Assembly (NCBI GenBank): GCA_001577635.1
Contig: LSBP01000006.1
Span: 62,001 to 126,000, forward strand
DNA length: 64,000 bases
Direction of reading: 5' to 3'
Source of the DNA: Halomonadaceae bacterium T82-2
GTDB taxonomy: Bacteria; Pseudomonadota; Gammaproteobacteria; Pseudomonadales; Halomonadaceae
Part shown: piece after piece, positions 8,452 through 20,452 of the stretch
How positions within the stretch are numbered: position 1 is the stretch's first letter
How the letters are laid out: every line of letters begins with the position of its first letter
The notes under the pieces: generated by a model
Told to the model about the DNA's origin: nothing
The model's database searches: none
What the model saw: only the letters and a program-made list of their open reading frames with translations
Program-made: the position numbers and the translations under genes

Positions 8452-9911
8452 CAGGCGTTCTCCTTACCGAAGGCGGGCTGGCGGCGGTGCCAGTCGGTGG
8501 CTTGCTGGAAGCGGTGGGCGACGTTGAGCAGCCGCGATTCGGCGAAGTGCGGGCCGAGGATCTGCAGGCCCACGGGACGCTCCTGCACGAAGCCGGCGGG
8601 AACGCTGATGCCCGGGATGCCGGCCAGGTTGATGGCGATGGTGTAGATGTCCTGCAGGTACATCGACACCGGGTCCTTCTTGGCGCCGAGGTCGAAGGCG
8701 GGCGTGGGCGAGGCCGGGCCCATCAGCACGTCGACGTCCTCGAAGGCGTCGAGGAAGTCCTGACGGATCAGCCGGCGGACCTGCTGGGCCTTCTTGTAGT
8801 AGGCGTCGAAGAATCCCTCGGAGAGGGTGTGGGTACCGATCAGGATGCGCCGCTTGACCTCCTCGCCGAAGCCCTCCGCGCGGCTGCGCTTGTAGAGATC
8901 GACGAGGTCGGTCGGGTTCTCGCAGCGGTGGCCGAAGCGCACCCCGTCGTAGCGCGACAGGTTCGAGGAGGCTTCCGCGGGGGCGATCACGTAATAGGCG
9001 GGGATCGCCAGCTCGGTATGCGGCAGGCTGACCTCGCGCACCTCGGCGCCCAGCGACTCGTAGACCTTGATGGCGTCACGCACCGCGGCCTCGACCTCGG
9101 GGGCGAGGCCGTCGCCGAAGTATTCCCGGGGCAGGCCGATCTTGAGCCCCGACAGCGAGGTTTCGAGTTCCTCGCGGTAGTCGGGCACGCCGCGCGCCAC
9201 GCTGGTCGAGTCGCGCAGGTCATGGCCGGCGATGGCGCCGAGCAGCAGGGCGCAGTCCTCGGCGGTGCGGGCCATGGGGCCGCCCTGGTCGAGGCTCGAG
9301 GCGTAGGCCACCATGCCGTAGCGCGAGACGCGCCCGTAGGTGGGCTTGAGGCCGGTGATGCCGCAGAAGGCGGCGGGCTGGCGGATCGAACCGCCGGTGT
9401 CGGTGCCCAGCGCCGCCGGCACCAGGCCGGCGGCGACCGCCGCGGCACTGCCGCCGGAACTGCCGCCGGGGACCGCGGCGAGGTCCCAGGGGTTCTTCAC
9501 CGGGCCATAGAAGCTGTTCTCGTTGGATGAGCCCATGGCGAACTCGTCCATGTTGGTCTTGCCGAGGCTGACGCTGCCGGCGGCGGCGAGCTTCTCGACC
9601 ACGGTGGCGTCGTAGGGCGAGACGAAGTTGTCGAGCATCCTCGAGCCGCAGCTGGTGCGCACGCCCCGGGTGCAGAAGATGTCCTTGAGGGCGAGCGGCA
9701 GGCCGGTCAGCGGCCCGGCCTGGCCGGTGGCGCGGGTCTGGTCGGCACGGTCCGCCGCCTCGAGCGCGGCGTCTGCCGTTACGGTGATGAAGCTGTTGAG
9801 CTCGCCATCGAGGCGGTCGATGCGCGCGAGCAGGAATTCGGTCAGCTCGCGGCTGGAGAACTCGCCGGCGGCCAGGGCCGCGGCCAGTTCGGTCAGGGTC
9901 TTGTCATGCAT
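8451..9911 (-). CDS. gatA: Glutamyl/aspartyl-tRNA amidotransferase subunit A
   Basis: A 486-aa amidase-signature protein. The Ser-cisSer-Lys catalytic set is visible: Lys76 in LALKDIF, Ser151 in the [10 protein letters not shown] loop, and nucleophile Ser175 in [12 protein letters not shown]. GatA releases ammonia from glutamine and feeds it to GatB to amidate the mischarged tRNA. Second gene of the gatCAB operon, 48 nt after gatC and overlapping gatB by one base. Confidence 0.97.
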   Translation of the reverse strand: MHDKTLTELAAALAAGEFSSRELTEFLLARIDRLDGELNSFITVTADAALEAADRADQTRATGQAGPLTGLPLALKDIFCTRGVRTSCGSRMLDNFVSPYDATVVEKLAAAGSVSLGKTNMDEFAMGSSNENSFYGPVKNPWDLAAVPGGSSGGSAAAVAAGLVPAALGTDTGGSIRQPAAFCGITGLKPTYGRVSRYGMVAYASSLDQGGPMARTAEDCALLLGAIAGHDLRDSTSVARGVPDYREELETSLSGLKIGLPREYFGDGLAPEVEAAVRDAIKVYESLGAEVREVSLPHTELAIPAYYVIAPAEASSNLSRYDGVRFGHRCENPTDLVDLYKRSRAEGFGEEVKRRILIGTHTLSEGFFDAYYKKAQQVRRLIRQDFLDAFEDVDVLMGPASPTPAFDLGAKKDPVSMYLQDIYTIAINLAGIPGISVPAGFVQERPVGLQILGPHFAESRLLNVAHRFQQATDWHRRQPAFGKENA

Positions 9912-9959
9912 GGGGCGTCGGGCTCCGTGGAAAGCATGTCCGGCGAACGGGGCGCGGCG

Positions 9960-10247
9960 TCACTCGACGACGCGGGGAACCAGGTAGAGGCCGTTCTCGA
10001 CGGCCGGCGCGCAGCGCTGGAAGCGCTCGCGCTGGTCGGACTCGGTGACCTCGTCGGCCCGCAGGCGCTGGGTGGCGTCCAGCGGGTGGGCCAGCGGGGC
10101 CACGCCCTGGGTGTCGACGGCCTGCAGGCGGTCGACCATCTCCAGGATACGGCTCAGGTCATCCACGTAGCGCGCGGCTTCCCGGTCGTCCAGGCCCAGG
10201 CGGGCGAGGTGGGCGGCCCGCCGCACGTCTTCGGGTTCAAGCGCCAT
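9960..10247 (-). CDS. gatC: Glutamyl/aspartyl-tRNA amidotransferase subunit C
   Basis: A 95-aa GatC, the small helical subunit that holds GatA and GatB together. Typical segments are HLARLGL, the [14 protein letters not shown] linker, and the [15 protein letters not shown]-terminus. I chose the ATG at 10247 because the protein then begins MALEPEDV as in relatives, and an AAGGAAG ribosome site lies 8 nt upstream. An in-frame ATG at 10265 would cover that site. First gene of gatCAB, divergent from mreB. Confidence 0.95.
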   Translation of the reverse strand: MALEPEDVRRAAHLARLGLDDREAARYVDDLSRILEMVDRLQAVDTQGVAPLAHPLDATQRLRADEVTESDQRERFQRCAPAVENGLYLVPRVVE

Positions 10248-10407
10248 AACGTCGGCTTCCTTCAACTATGCGATGCCAATGCGGATCGATCGGCGCCGGG
10301 GCGGGCGACGACCGACGGTTCGGTTCCGGATTCAGTCCGGCTCCGGTTCAGTTCGGTTCGGAAAATAGGCGAAACGGTACCACAACTCCGGGACCCGGGC
10401 ATCTCGC

Positions 10408-10436
10408 TTGCCGCTCTGCCCCCGCGATGATACCGT
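10408..10436 (+). promoter_or_regulatory. Candidate mreB promoter
   Basis: TTGCCG (10408-10413) is followed after 17 bp by TACCGT (10431-10436), which is preceded by TGA to give an extended -10. This would give a leader of about 40 nt before the mreB ATG. The rest of the 234-bp divergent gap holds short degenerate GGTTCCGG/GGTTCGG repeats (about 10320-10365) and no gene. Confidence 0.4.
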
Positions 10437-10472
10437 TTGCGTCCGCACAGGGTTCCGGTCTGGACTAGGTGA

Positions 10473-11519
<1,047 letters not shown>

Positions 11520-11523
11520 ACCC

Positions 11524-11546
11524 GACGGCACGCGCGGCGTGCCGTC
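11524..11546. repeat. Perfect 10-bp inverted repeat between mreB and mreC
   Basis: GACGGCACGC (11524-11533) and GCGTGCCGTC (11537-11546) flank a 3-nt centre, directly after the mreB stop. No T-run follows, so it may modulate the mreB:mreC transcript ratio rather than terminate. A GTG at 11539 that could formally start mreC lies inside the right arm and would be sequestered. Confidence 0.5.
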
Positions 11547-11595
11547 ACGGGTCCACCGTGTTCCGGTCATCGGCCAGCTCGCAGGGAGTCGTGCT

Positions 11596-12498
11596 ATCAA
11601 ACCGCTGTTCTCGCAGGGTTCCGCCCCCGGCTATCGCATGCTGCTGTGTGCCTTCATCGCCTTCGCGCTGATGTTCGCCGAGCATCGCCTGCCGCGCGTG
11701 GCGGAGCTGCGGGCGCACCTGTCCACCGTGGTCACGCCGGTGCAGTGGCTGGCCAGCCTGCCCAGCGAGGCACTCTCCTGGGGGGCGCTGGCGGTTTCCG
11801 ACCAGCGGGTCCTGATCGACGAGAATCGTCGGCTGCGCCGGCAGCTGCTCACCCTCTCCCATCGCGTGCAGCGCATGGCCAGCCTGTCCGCCGAGAACGC
11901 CCGACTTCGCGAGCTGCTCAACGCCGCCCAGCACCGCCGGGTCCCCTACATCACCGCCGAGCTGCTGTCGCTGGACTCCGATCCCTTCACCCATCAGATG
12001 GTGCTCGATCGCGGGCGCACCGACGGCGTCTATGTCGGCCAGCCGGTGACCGATGCCTCGGGGCTGATCGGCCAGGTGATCGCCGTGTCCGCCTACACCA
12101 GCCGGGTGCTGATGGTGGCCGATGCCAGCCATGCGGTGCCGGTGCGCGTGACGCGCAACGGGCTGCGCTTCATCGTCCAGGGGACCGGCAGCTATGACAC
12201 CCTGGATGTGCTCCATGTGCCGGACACGGCGGATATCCGCGAGGGCGATCTGCTGGTGACCTCGGGCCTGGGCGGGCGCTTTCCCGAAGGCTATCCGGTG
12301 GCCCGCGTGACCCTGGTGGTGCATGACCCCGGCGCCCCCTTCGCCCGGGTCGAGGCCGAGCCGGTGGCCCAGCCCGAACGCTCGCGGCACTTCCTGATGC
12401 TCTTTCCGCCCCGGCGCACGCCCGCGGCCGGGATCAGCGACGTGGCGCGACGGGCCGCCCTGAGCGTGGCCGCCGGTGCCGCCGAGGAGGCGCCATGA
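11596..12498 (+). CDS. mreC: Rod shape-determining protein MreC
   Basis: MreC is a bitopic inner-membrane elongasome protein. This one has a transmembrane helix (MLLCAFIAFALMFA), a coiled coil (about DENRRLRRQLLTLSHRVQRM), and the periplasmic double-barrel domain. Start choice is unusual. Homology to other MreC proteins begins at IKPLFSQGSAPGYR, whose first codon is ATC at 11596, with an AGGGAG ribosome site 7 nt upstream. No in-frame ATG occurs until 11638, which would cut the conserved KPLF segment. The frame remains open back to a GTG at 11539, but that codon has no ribosome site and lies in a hairpin. The gene overlaps mreD by ATGA. Gene identity is firm; the start codon is uncertain. Confidence 0.93.
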   Translation: MKPLFSQGSAPGYRMLLCAFIAFALMFAEHRLPRVAELRAHLSTVVTPVQWLASLPSEALSWGALAVSDQRVLIDENRRLRRQLLTLSHRVQRMASLSAENARLRELLNAAQHRRVPYITAELLSLDSDPFTHQMVLDRGRTDGVYVGQPVTDASGLIGQVIAVSAYTSRVLMVADASHAVPVRVTRNGLRFIVQGTGSYDTLDVLHVPDTADIREGDLLVTSGLGGRFPEGYPVARVTLVVHDPGAPFARVEAEPVAQPERSRHFLMLFPPRRTPAAGISDVARRAALSVAAGAAEEAP

Positions 12499-12980
12499 TC
12501 GGCTCGCTGCGCAGCCTGCTGATGACCTGGGTGACCCTGGGCCTGGCCCTGTGCCTGCAGGCCATGCCGCTGCCCGACGCCTGGCTGATCTGGCGGCCCG
12601 ACTGGCTGGGGCTGATGCTGATCTACTGGTGCCTGGTGGCGCCCCAGCGGGTCGGGGTCTTCCATGGCTTCGTGCTGGGCCTGCTGATCGATCTGGTCGA
12701 GGGGGCGCCGCTCGGCCAGAATGCGCTGGTGCTGTCGCTGCTGGCCTACCTGGCGTTGCTGCTGTATTCGCGCATGCGCGCCTATGCGCTGATCCAGCAG
12801 GCGGTGCTGGTGTTCGTGCTGCTGGGCATCGCCCAGCTGGTCGAGCAGTGGCTGCGCACCATCTTCGGGCCCTTCGCCATCAACCTGGCCTTCCTGCTGC
12901 CGGCGCTGATCGGCGGCATCCTCTGGCCGTGGCTGTTCACCCTGCTGCAGATGCTGCGCCGCCGTATCGGCGTGAGTTGA
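12495..12980 (+). CDS. mreD: Rod shape-determining membrane protein MreD
   Basis: A 161-aa polytopic inner-membrane protein with about five hydrophobic helices, including LMTWVTLGLALCLQAM and ALVLSLLAYLALLLY. MreD partners MreC and the RodA-PBP2 synthase in the elongasome. The P-x-x-x-G-x-x-x-G pattern around HGFVLGLLIDLVEGAPLG fits the family. Start ATG overlaps the mreC stop, so translation is coupled. Confidence 0.95.
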   Translation: MIGSLRSLLMTWVTLGLALCLQAMPLPDAWLIWRPDWLGLMLIYWCLVAPQRVGVFHGFVLGLLIDLVEGAPLGQNALVLSLLAYLALLLYSRMRAYALIQQAVLVFVLLGIAQLVEQWLRTIFGPFAINLAFLLPALIGGILWPWLFTLLQMLRRRIGVS

Positions 12981-13036
12981 TCCCTAAAGGCGGCGAGTGC
13001 GTCGCCATGTTCACCGACTGACATCAGGAGGGCGCC

Positions 13037-13630
13037 ATGTCCCCGGTTCTGCGCCTGGCGTCGGCCTCGCCACGCCGCTGTGACCTGCTGGCCTCGATCG
13101 GCATCGCCGTCGAGGTCGCCCCCGTCGACATCGACGAAACCCCGCGGCCCGACGAGCCGGCCGAGACCTATGTGCGGCGCCTGGCGCGCGAGAAGGCCGA
13201 GGCCGGAGCGCAGGGCACGGCGCTGCCGACGCTCGGCTCGGATACCGCCGTGGTGCTGGACGGGCGGATCCTCGGCAAGCCGCGCGATCGCGCCCACGCC
13301 GCCGAGATGCTCTCGGCCCTGTCCGGTCGTGCCCACGCGGTGCTGACCGCGGTGGCGGTCGTCGGCCCGGCGGGGCTGCTCGAGACCTGCGTGACGACGC
13401 GCGTGGTCATGCGTCGCGTCTCGGCCGGGGAGATCGACGCCTACTGGGCGACCGGGGAGCCGGTCGACAAGGCCGGCGGCTATGCCATCCAGGGGCGGGC
13501 GGCGGTGTTCGTCGAGCGCATCGAGGGCAGCCACTCGGCGGTGGTCGGCCTGCCGCTGTTCGAGACCGCCGAGCTGCTGCATTCTCAGGGGATTGCGCTG
13601 TGGCCGGCGGCGGGCGAGGCTGTGTCATAA
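13037..13630 (+). CDS. maf: Maf nucleotide pyrophosphatase (YhdE type)
   Basis: A 197-aa Maf/Ham1-superfamily protein. It shows the N-terminal [14 protein letters not shown] motif, the catalytic Asp in [10 protein letters not shown], and the [26 protein letters not shown] block. YhdE-type Maf enzymes hydrolyse dTTP, UTP and modified nucleotides and have been linked to division arrest. Preceded by an AGGAG site, it lies 56 nt after mreD and just before rng, the usual mre-locus order. Confidence 0.94.
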   Translation: MSPVLRLASASPRRCDLLASIGIAVEVAPVDIDETPRPDEPAETYVRRLAREKAEAGAQGTALPTLGSDTAVVLDGRILGKPRDRAHAAEMLSALSGRAHAVLTAVAVVGPAGLLETCVTTRVVMRRVSAGEIDAYWATGEPVDKAGGYAIQGRAAVFVERIEGSHSAVVGLPLFETAELLHSQGIALWPAAGEAVS

Positions 13631-13664
13631 TCGTTCAGGAAGTTTTCAGCACAAGGACCGGCGC

Positions 13665-15128
13665 ATGAGCGGTGAGGTACTGATCAATCTGACCCCGATG
13701 GAGACCCGCGTGGCGGTGGTGGAGAACGGGGTCCTGCAGGAAGCCTTCATCGAGCGCAGTCGGCGCCGGGGCATCGTCGGCAACATCTACAAGGGCAAGG
13801 TGGCCCGGGTGCTGCCGGGCATGCAGGCGGCCTTCATCGACATCGGCCTGGAACGCGCGGCCTTCATCCATGCCAACGAGGTGATGCCGCCCAACACGCC
13901 GGCCGACGAGCAGGTCTCGATCAGCCAGCTGCTGCACCAGGGGCAGCCGCTGGTGGTGCAGGTCACCAAGGACCCGATCGGCTCGAAGGGCGCGCGCCTG
14001 ACCACGCACCTGTCGGTGCCGTCGCGCTATCTGGTCTACATGCCCGACTCGCCGCATACCGGGGTCTCCCAGCGCATCGAGGACGACGGCGAGCGCGAAC
14101 GCCTGCGCGGCCTGGTCGACACCTGCCTGGCGGGCATCGACACGCCGGTTTGCGGCGGCTTCATCATTCGCACCGCCGCCGAGGGCGTGGGCGAGGAGGA
14201 GCTGGTCACCGACATGCAGTTCCTGCTGCGCCTGTGGCGCAAGGTCGAGCAGCGCAAGGGCAGCGCGCTCGCGCCCAGCTGCATCTACGACGACCTGCCG
14301 CTGTTCATCCGCACCCTGCGCGACGTGATGCGCGACGACATCGAGAAGGTGCGCATCGATTCCCGCGAGAACTACCACCGCCTGGTGGAGTTCGCCGAGG
14401 AGTTCATGCCGGGCATGGTCGAGCGCATCGAGTACTATCCCGGCGAGCGCCCGATCTTCGACCTGTTCAGCGTCGAGGACGAGATCCAGAAGGCGCTCGG
14501 GCGCAAGGTCCAGCTCAAGTCCGGCGGCTATCTGGTGATCGACCAGACTGAGGCGATGACCACCATCGACGTCAACACCGGCGGCTACGTGGGGCATCGC
14601 AACCTCGAGGAGACCATCTTCAAGACCAACCTCGAGGCGGCGACCACCATCGCCCGCCAGCTGCGCCTGCGCAACCTCGGCGGCATCATCATCATCGACT
14701 TCATCGACATGGAGGACAGCGAGCACCAGCGCCAGGTACTGCGCGTGCTCGAGAAGTCGCTGGAGCGCGACCACGCCAAGAACAAGCTGACCGGCGTGAC
14801 CGAGCTGGGCCTGGTGCAGCTGACCCGCAAGCGCACCCGCGAGAGCCTCGAGCAGACGCTGTGCGAGCCGTGCCCGACCTGCCAGGGGCGCGGCACGCTG
14901 AAGACGCCGGAGACGGTGTGCTACGAGATCTTCCGCGAGATCCTGCGCGAGGAACGCGCCTACAGCCCCGAGACCTACATGGTGCTGGCCTCCCAGGCGG
15001 TGGTGGATCGGCTGCTCGACGAGGAGTCGGCGGCGGTCGCCGACCTGGAGATCTTCATCGGCAAGACGATTCGCTTCCAGGTCGAGGGCCATTACTCCCA
15101 GGAGCAGTACGACATCGTGCTGATGTGA
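13665..15128 (+). CDS. rng: Ribonuclease G
   Basis: A 487-aa RNase E/G family endoribonuclease. An N-terminal S1 domain (IVGNIYKGKVARVLPGMQAAFIDIG) is followed by the catalytic DNase I-like domain with Asp residues in TTIDVNTG and IIIIDFIDM, and the zinc-link cysteines in CEPCPTCQGRG. RNase G matures the 16S rRNA 5' end and helps mRNA decay. It lacks the long disordered tail of RNase E. I chose the ATG giving MSGEVLINLTPMETRVA; the frame extends upstream into maf but has no homology there. Confidence 0.97.
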   Translation: MSGEVLINLTPMETRVAVVENGVLQEAFIERSRRRGIVGNIYKGKVARVLPGMQAAFIDIGLERAAFIHANEVMPPNTPADEQVSISQLLHQGQPLVVQVTKDPIGSKGARLTTHLSVPSRYLVYMPDSPHTGVSQRIEDDGERERLRGLVDTCLAGIDTPVCGGFIIRTAAEGVGEEELVTDMQFLLRLWRKVEQRKGSALAPSCIYDDLPLFIRTLRDVMRDDIEKVRIDSRENYHRLVEFAEEFMPGMVERIEYYPGERPIFDLFSVEDEIQKALGRKVQLKSGGYLVIDQTEAMTTIDVNTGGYVGHRNLEETIFKTNLEAATTIARQLRLRNLGGIIIIDFIDMEDSEHQRQVLRVLEKSLERDHAKNKLTGVTELGLVQLTRKRTRESLEQTLCEPCPTCQGRGTLKTPETVCYEIFREILREERAYSPETYMVLASQAVVDRLLDEESAAVADLEIFIGKTIRFQVEGHYSQEQYDIVLM

Positions 15129-15132
15129 GCCC

Positions 15133-18100
15133 ATGAGTTCGAGCCGCGTGACGCTGCGATGGGTCCTGACCGCGCTGGCCGTGGCGCTGGTCGTCGCCGC
15201 CCTGGTGGTGAGCGGGGCCCGCTGGATGCTGGGCCGGCTCGACGGGCAGCGCCTGGCGACTGCCGTGGAGCAGTCGCTCGACGCCACGCTGACGGTGGAT
15301 GACCTGCAGGGGCGGCTGCAGCGCCTGGATCCCGGCGTGACGGCCCGCGGGCTGCGGATCGTCAGCCGGGACGGACCGAATGGCGAGACGCGCCCCCTGC
15401 TGGAGGTTGGCAACGCCGCCCTGCGTCTCGATACCCTGTCCAGCCTGCTTCACGGGCAGCCGGTGTTCGCCCGCGCCCGGCTGGGCGCGGTTACCGTGCA
15501 TCTTTATCAGGACGACGCGGGGGGCTGGCGCTGGCCGGGTGTCGCGAGTGGTGGCGCCGCCTCCGGGAATTTCACGGCCGGGGGGCTCGACCGGTGGCTG
15601 GGTCTGCTGCTGCGTCAGCGCCTGAGCGTCGAGGACGTGCGGGTGGTGCTCCACGGCCGCGACGGCGAGCTGACCCTGACGGCGCCCCGCCTGCTGGTGG
15701 CCGGCCAGGGCTCGCGCGTGCATGTCGAGGGCCAGTGGTTCGTGGAAGGCCAGAAAACGCGCTCGCTGTCGGTGGTGATGGAGGTCCAGCCCGGTGCCGA
15801 CGGGCTCGAGGACTTCGATGCCGCCCTTCAGGCGCGCATGGATCTGGGCAGTCTCGACCGCCTCGGGCAGCTGCTCTCCCACGGCAACGCCGTGCGTCTG
15901 GATCGCGTCTCCGGGCAGGCCTCGCTCTGGGCGCGCTGGCAGAAGGCGCGCATCGCCGATGCCCGCCTGCGGGTCTCGGTACCCTCGCTCAGCCTGGACA
16001 GCGACGACGGCCCGGTGGTGCTCGAGGATATCGGCGCCCGTGCCCAGTGGCGCCGTGCGCCCTCGGGCGAGGGCTGGCAGGCCTGGGTGAATGCCCTGTC
16101 GCTGCGCGATGCCGATCAGTCGGCGACCGTTCTGCCGTCGCGTCTCGCGCTGCGCGGAGATGACCGGGGCTGGTGGCTGCGCAGCACGCCGTTCTCGCTG
16201 GAGGCACTGGCGTCGCTGGGCCGCCGCTTGCCGCTGCCGGATGCCGCCCAGCGGGCGCTGGACGCGCTGCAGCCCCGGGGCCGGGTGCAGGGGCTGCAGG
16301 TCGGCCGGCAGGACGGCGCCTGGCAGGTGGAGGCGGCACTGCAGGAGGCGGCGGTGGAGCCCTGGCAGAACGTGCCGGGAGGCGGCCCGCTGGACGCCTG
16401 GGTGGTGGCCGACGGCGAGCAGGGGCATGTCGACTTCTCGGGCGGCCAGGGCATGACGCTCGACTTTCCCGAGATCTTTCCCGACCCGCTGGTGCTGGAC
16501 GCCGCCGGCGGGCGGGTCGACTGGTCGCTGGCCGAGCGCCAGCCGCTGGTCACCGGCCGGAACCTCCATGTGCGCTGGCGCGAGGCGCCGGTGGATGGCG
16601 GCTTCTCGCTGCGTCTGCCCGGCAACAATGCCGATCGTCGGCCAGGACGCTTCACGCTGGACCTGGCGATGCGCGACGTCGATGCCGTGAAGACGCCGCT
16701 GGGCGAGTGGCTGCCTCTCGAGCTGTTCGATACCGACCTGCGTGACTTTTTGACCGGTGGTATCCGCGGGCGAGTGCCCCGCGGCAGCCTGCATGTCGAG
16801 CAACGGCTCGACAAGGAGGCGATGGCCGATGACGGCAACGAGGATGTCGGCGATGACCTGGGAACGCGCACGCGCCTGACGCTGGATCTCGACATCGAGC
16901 AGGGCCGGCTGCCCTACGACCCTGAATGGCCGGCGCTGGAAGCGGTCAGCGGGCATCTGCGCATGGTCGATGACACGCTGCAGGCGCGGGTCGATCATGC
17001 CGAGACGCGGGGGCTGGTCAGCGAGGGGGCGAAGGTCACGATGGCCGACAAGCGGCTGCGCGTCGACGGTCCCGTGAACGGCCCCGTGCAGGCCCTGCTG
17101 CAGTTCCTGGCGGCGGCGCCGATCGACGGGCTCGACGACTTCGCCGACTGGCGTGGCGACGGACGTGTTGCCGGTGATCTGCAGGTCGAGGTGCCGCTGG
17201 ACTCGCCGGGGAAAGGCGATCCGCCGGTGACGGTGGATGTCGGGGCGCAGGTCGATGCGCCGTCACTGCGGCTGCCGCAGTCCGGGCTGGTGCTGGGCAA
17301 TGTCAACGGCCGGCTGCGTTACCGGCATGCCGACGATACCGACACCCTGACCGGTCAGCTCGGGGCGCGCGCTTTCCAGGGGCCGCTGCTGGCGACCTTC
17401 GATGTCGGTGGCGCCGGTGTGACCTTCGAGGGGCGTGCGCTGGCGCGGGGCCTGTTGTCCTGGGGCGGTGTCGGTAGCCTGAGCGGGCTGCTGGAGGGTT
17501 ACTTTCCCTACTCGGCGCAGCTCGACCTGAGCGGTGCATCGCCCCGGCTGACCCTGGACAGTGACCTGCAGGGGCTGGCCATCAAGTTGCCGGCGCCCTT
17601 CGGCAAGACGGCGGCGGCGCAGGTACCGCTGCATCTCGAGGCGGCACCGGACCCGCGGCGGGTCGACGTGACTCTGAGGAATCGACTGCGCCTGCGCTGG
17701 CGGGCGCTGGGGCCCGATGTGGGGCAGGGGCAGGCGTGGCTGGAGCAGTGGCCCGCCACGCTGCCGACGTGGCCGGGCGATCGTGGCTGGACGGTCGACT
17801 GGCGCACTCCGCGGCTGCCCTTGACGGCGTGGCAGAAGGCGCTGGCGGGCCTGGGGGCCGGGCCCGCAAGTGGCGATGGCACCTCCTCCGGCAAGGGGTT
17901 GCGCCGCCTGAGCCTGCAGACGCCTTGCCTCGACTACGCCGGGCGTTGTATCGGCGACCTCCAGGCGCGGGTCACGCCGCTGTCGCCCCAAGGCTGGGCG
18001 GTGGGTCTCCAGGGGAGCGTGGTCGCCGGGCAAGCGAGCTATCATCAGCGCCGGGTGAAACCGGTGTCGGTGCAGCTGTCGCGACTCGATCTGGACGCCC

Positions 18101-18996
18101 TGATGCCCGAAGTGCCGCCGGCGAAGCTGAGCCGGGAGATTGCCACCGCGCCCGAGCCGCAGCCGCTGCCCGACTGGGTGGCCCGGCTGCCCGCGGGGCA
18201 GGTCGAGATCGCCACGCTGATCCGCGGTGGGCAGCGCTTCGGCCCTTTCTCGGCCGGCTGGGAGGCCTCGCCGGGGCGTCTGCGCATCGCGCCGGTGTCG
18301 CTGACTCTGGGTGACATCAACGGCCGGGGTGAACTGGTGTGGGAGGCCTCGGGGGATGCCGCGAGCCTGACCCGGTCGCGGCTGACGCTCGACGGCGGCG
18401 ATCTGGGCAGTGCGCTGCGGGCCCTCGGCCAGCCGGTGGCGGTACGCTCGCGGCGCACGCAGGTGCAGTCTCAGCTGGCCTGGCCCGGTGCGCCATGGCA
18501 GTTCGCCCTGGCGCGCTCGCGAGGCAATATCGATGCCGAACTCGACGACGGCAGCTTCCTGACCCTGGATTCGCCATCGGCCCGGCTGATCGGTCTGCTC
18601 AATGTCGACAACCTGTTGCGCCGCCTGCGCCTGGATTTTTCCGACGTGACCGACCAGGGCACGGCTTTCGACAGCGTTCGTGGAGATGCCACACTGTATG
18701 ATGGTCGTCTGGAAACCCGCGGGCCGGTCAAGATCGACGGTGCCTCCACGCAGTTCAGTCTCGACGGCAGCGTGGATCTGATGGCCCGCCGGCTGGACCT
18801 GATGCTGGGCGTCACCGTGCCGGTCAGCCAGAACCTGCCGCTGGCCGCCGTGCTGGCGGGCGCGCCCTACGTGGGCGGTGCGCTGTATCTGGCCGACAAG
18901 CTCCTGGGTGGCTGGCTGGATCAGGTCACGCGAATTTACTACCGCGTGCAGGGGCCCTGGACCTCGCCGCGAATCACTGTGGAAAACGCTGAATGA
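15133..18996 (+). CDS. yhdP: AsmA-like lipid transport protein YhdP
   Basis: A 1287-aa protein with one N-terminal transmembrane helix (about residues 12-32) and a very long beta-rich periplasmic body ending in a conserved AsmA-like C-terminus ([18 protein letters not shown] ... [19 protein letters not shown]). The length is close to E. coli YhdP. YhdP, with TamB and YdbH, bridges inner and outer membranes and carries phospholipids outward. It begins 4 nt after rng and overlaps tldD by ATGA, matching the conserved mre-rng-yhdP-tldD string. Confidence 0.94.
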   Translation: MSSSRVTLRWVLTALAVALVVAALVVSGARWMLGRLDGQRLATAVEQSLDATLTVDDLQGRLQRLDPGVTARGLRIVSRDGPNGETRPLLEVGNAALRLDTLSSLLHGQPVFARARLGAVTVHLYQDDAGGWRWPGVASGGAASGNFTAGGLDRWLGLLLRQRLSVEDVRVVLHGRDGELTLTAPRLLVAGQGSRVHVEGQWFVEGQKTRSLSVVMEVQPGADGLEDFDAALQARMDLGSLDRLGQLLSHGNAVRLDRVSGQASLWARWQKARIADARLRVSVPSLSLDSDDGPVVLEDIGARAQWRRAPSGEGWQAWVNALSLRDADQSATVLPSRLALRGDDRGWWLRSTPFSLEALASLGRRLPLPDAAQRALDALQPRGRVQGLQVGRQDGAWQVEAALQEAAVEPWQNVPGGGPLDAWVVADGEQGHVDFSGGQGMTLDFPEIFPDPLVLDAAGGRVDWSLAERQPLVTGRNLHVRWREAPVDGGFSLRLPGNNADRRPGRFTLDLAMRDVDAVKTPLGEWLPLELFDTDLRDFLTGGIRGRVPRGSLHVEQRLDKEAMADDGNEDVGDDLGTRTRLTLDLDIEQGRLPYDPEWPALEAVSGHLRMVDDTLQARVDHAETRGLVSEGAKVTMADKRLRVDGPVNGPVQALLQFLAAAPIDGLDDFADWRGDGRVAGDLQVEVPLDSPGKGDPPVTVDVGAQVDAPSLRLPQSGLVLGNVNGRLRYRHADDTDTLTGQLGARAFQGPLLATFDVGGAGVTFEGRALARGLLSWGGVGSLSGLLEGYFPYSAQLDLSGASPRLTLDSDLQGLAIKLPAPFGKTAAAQVPLHLEAAPDPRRVDVTLRNRLRLRWRALGPDVGQGQAWLEQWPATLPTWPGDRGWTVDWRTPRLPLTAWQKALAGLGAGPASGDGTSSGKGLRRLSLQTPCLDYAGRCIGDLQARVTPLSPQGWAVGLQGSVVAGQASYHQRRVKPVSVQLSRLDLDALMPEVPPAKLSREIATAPEPQPLPDWVARLPAGQVEIATLIRGGQRFGPFSAGWEASPGRLRIAPVSLTLGDINGRGELVWEASGDAASLTRSRLTLDGGDLGSALRALGQPVAVRSRRTQVQSQLAWPGAPWQFALARSRGNIDAELDDGSFLTLDSPSARLIGLLNVDNLLRRLRLDFSDVTDQGTAFDSVRGDATLYDGRLETRGPVKIDGASTQFSLDGSVDLMARRLDLMLGVTVPVSQNLPLAAVLAGAPYVGGALYLADKLLGGWLDQVTRIYYRVQGPWTSPRITVENAE

Positions 18997-20447
18997 CCCA
19001 ACTGTCCCAATCGCCTCTCGATGAGGCCACGACGATCTTGCTGGCTCCCGGTGGGCTCGACGCGCAGGCGCTCGAGCCTGGCCTGGCGGAAGCGCTGGGC
19101 CCGGGGATCGATTACGCCGACCTGTACTTCCAGCGCAGCTGGCAGGAGAGCTGGGTACTGGAGGACGGCGAGGTCAAGGACGCCAGTTTCAACATCGATG
19201 GCGGGGTCGGTGTCCGTGCCCTGGCCGGCGAGAAGACCGGTTTCGCCTTCTCCAACCAGATCACTGCCGAGGCGCTGGCCGAAGCCGGACGCACGGCCTC
19301 GGGAATCGCCCGCAGCGGGACGCGCCTCGCGCCCGTGCCGATCGCCACTGCCGCCGCACCGACGCGTTACGCCGGCATCGATCCGCTCTCGGGGCTGGCG
19401 CCCGAGGACAAGATCGCCATGCTCAAGCAGGCCGATCGCGTGGCGCGGGCCGCGGATCCCAGCGTGGTTCAGGTCAGTGCCTCGCTGAGCGGCGTTCACG
19501 AGGTAGTGCTGGTGCGCGCCAGCGACGGCACCCTGGCCGCGGATATCCGCCCGCTGGTGCGCTTCAACGTCAGCGTCATCGCCATGCGTGACGGCCGTCG
19601 CGAACGCGGCAGCGCCGGCGGCGGCGGTCGCTATCCGATGTCCCGCCTGCGCGACGAGAACGTGGCCGAGCGCTACGCGAAGGACGCCGTGCGCCAGGCG
19701 CTGGTCAATCTCGAGGCGGTGGATGCGCCGGCCGGGCAGATGCCGGTGGTGCTGGGGGCCGGCTGGCCGGGCATCCTGCTGCACGAGGCGGTGGGCCACG
19801 GCCTCGAGGGCGACTTCAACCGCAAGGGCAGTTCCGCCTTCGCCGGGCGTCTCGGCGAGCGGGTCGCCGCCCCGGGGGTCACGGTCGTCGACGACGCCAC
19901 GCTGGCCGACCGGCGCGGCTCGCTGTCGATCGACGACGAGGGCACCCCGGGTGCCTGCACGCCGCTGATCGAGGACGGCATCCTCACCGGCTACATGCAG
20001 GACAAGCTCAACGCCCGGCTGATGGGCATGGCACCCACCGGCAACGCGCGCCGCGAATCCTATGCCCACATGCCCATGCCGCGCATGACCAACACCTACA
20101 TGCTGGCCGGCCAGGCGGACCCCGAGGAGATCATCGGCAGCGTCAAGCGGGGTCTCTACGCGGTCAGCTTCGGCGGCGGTCAGGTCGACATCACCTCCGG
20201 CAAGTTCGTGTTCTCGGCCAGCGAGGCCTACCTGATCGAGGACGGCCGGATCACCGCGCCGGTGAAGGGCGCGACGCTGATCGGCAACGGCCCCGAGGCG
20301 ATGGGCCGGGTGTCGATGATCGGTCACGACATGGCGCTCGACACCGGCATCGGGGTCTGCGGCAAGGAAGGCCAGGGCGTGCCGGTCGGCGTGGGGCAGC
20401 CCACACTCAAGCTTGATGAGCTGACCGTCGGCGGCACGCAGTCCTGA
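18993..20447 (+). CDS. tldD: Metalloprotease TldD
   Basis: A 484-aa TldD-family subunit with the zinc site [11 protein letters not shown] (HExxxH). TldD with TldE/PmbA forms a heterodimeric protease that cleaves unfolded peptides through a narrow tunnel. It matures RiPP precursors such as microcin B17 and degrades CcdA in E. coli. Its partner pmbA lies about 0.75 kb downstream, with darP between them on the other strand. Start ATG overlaps the yhdP stop. Confidence 0.97.
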   Translation: MTQLSQSPLDEATTILLAPGGLDAQALEPGLAEALGPGIDYADLYFQRSWQESWVLEDGEVKDASFNIDGGVGVRALAGEKTGFAFSNQITAEALAEAGRTASGIARSGTRLAPVPIATAAAPTRYAGIDPLSGLAPEDKIAMLKQADRVARAADPSVVQVSASLSGVHEVVLVRASDGTLAADIRPLVRFNVSVIAMRDGRRERGSAGGGGRYPMSRLRDENVAERYAKDAVRQALVNLEAVDAPAGQMPVVLGAGWPGILLHEAVGHGLEGDFNRKGSSAFAGRLGERVAAPGVTVVDDATLADRRGSLSIDDEGTPGACTPLIEDGILTGYMQDKLNARLMGMAPTGNARRESYAHMPMPRMTNTYMLAGQADPEEIIGSVKRGLYAVSFGGGQVDITSGKFVFSASEAYLIEDGRITAPVKGATLIGNGPEAMGRVSMIGHDMALDTGIGVCGKEGQGVPVGVGQPTLKLDELTVGGTQS

Positions 20448-20452
20448 GCCGG

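Noticed and set aside
13635-15413. Long open frame antisense to rng (about 590 codons)
   Set aside because: High GC and codon bias open the antisense frame; composition is Arg/Gln/His/Leu-rich low complexity and RNase G on the other strand is certain.
15055-16998. Long open frame antisense to yhdP (about 650 codons)
   Set aside because: Shadow of yhdP; no recognisable domain or ribosome site, and same biased composition.
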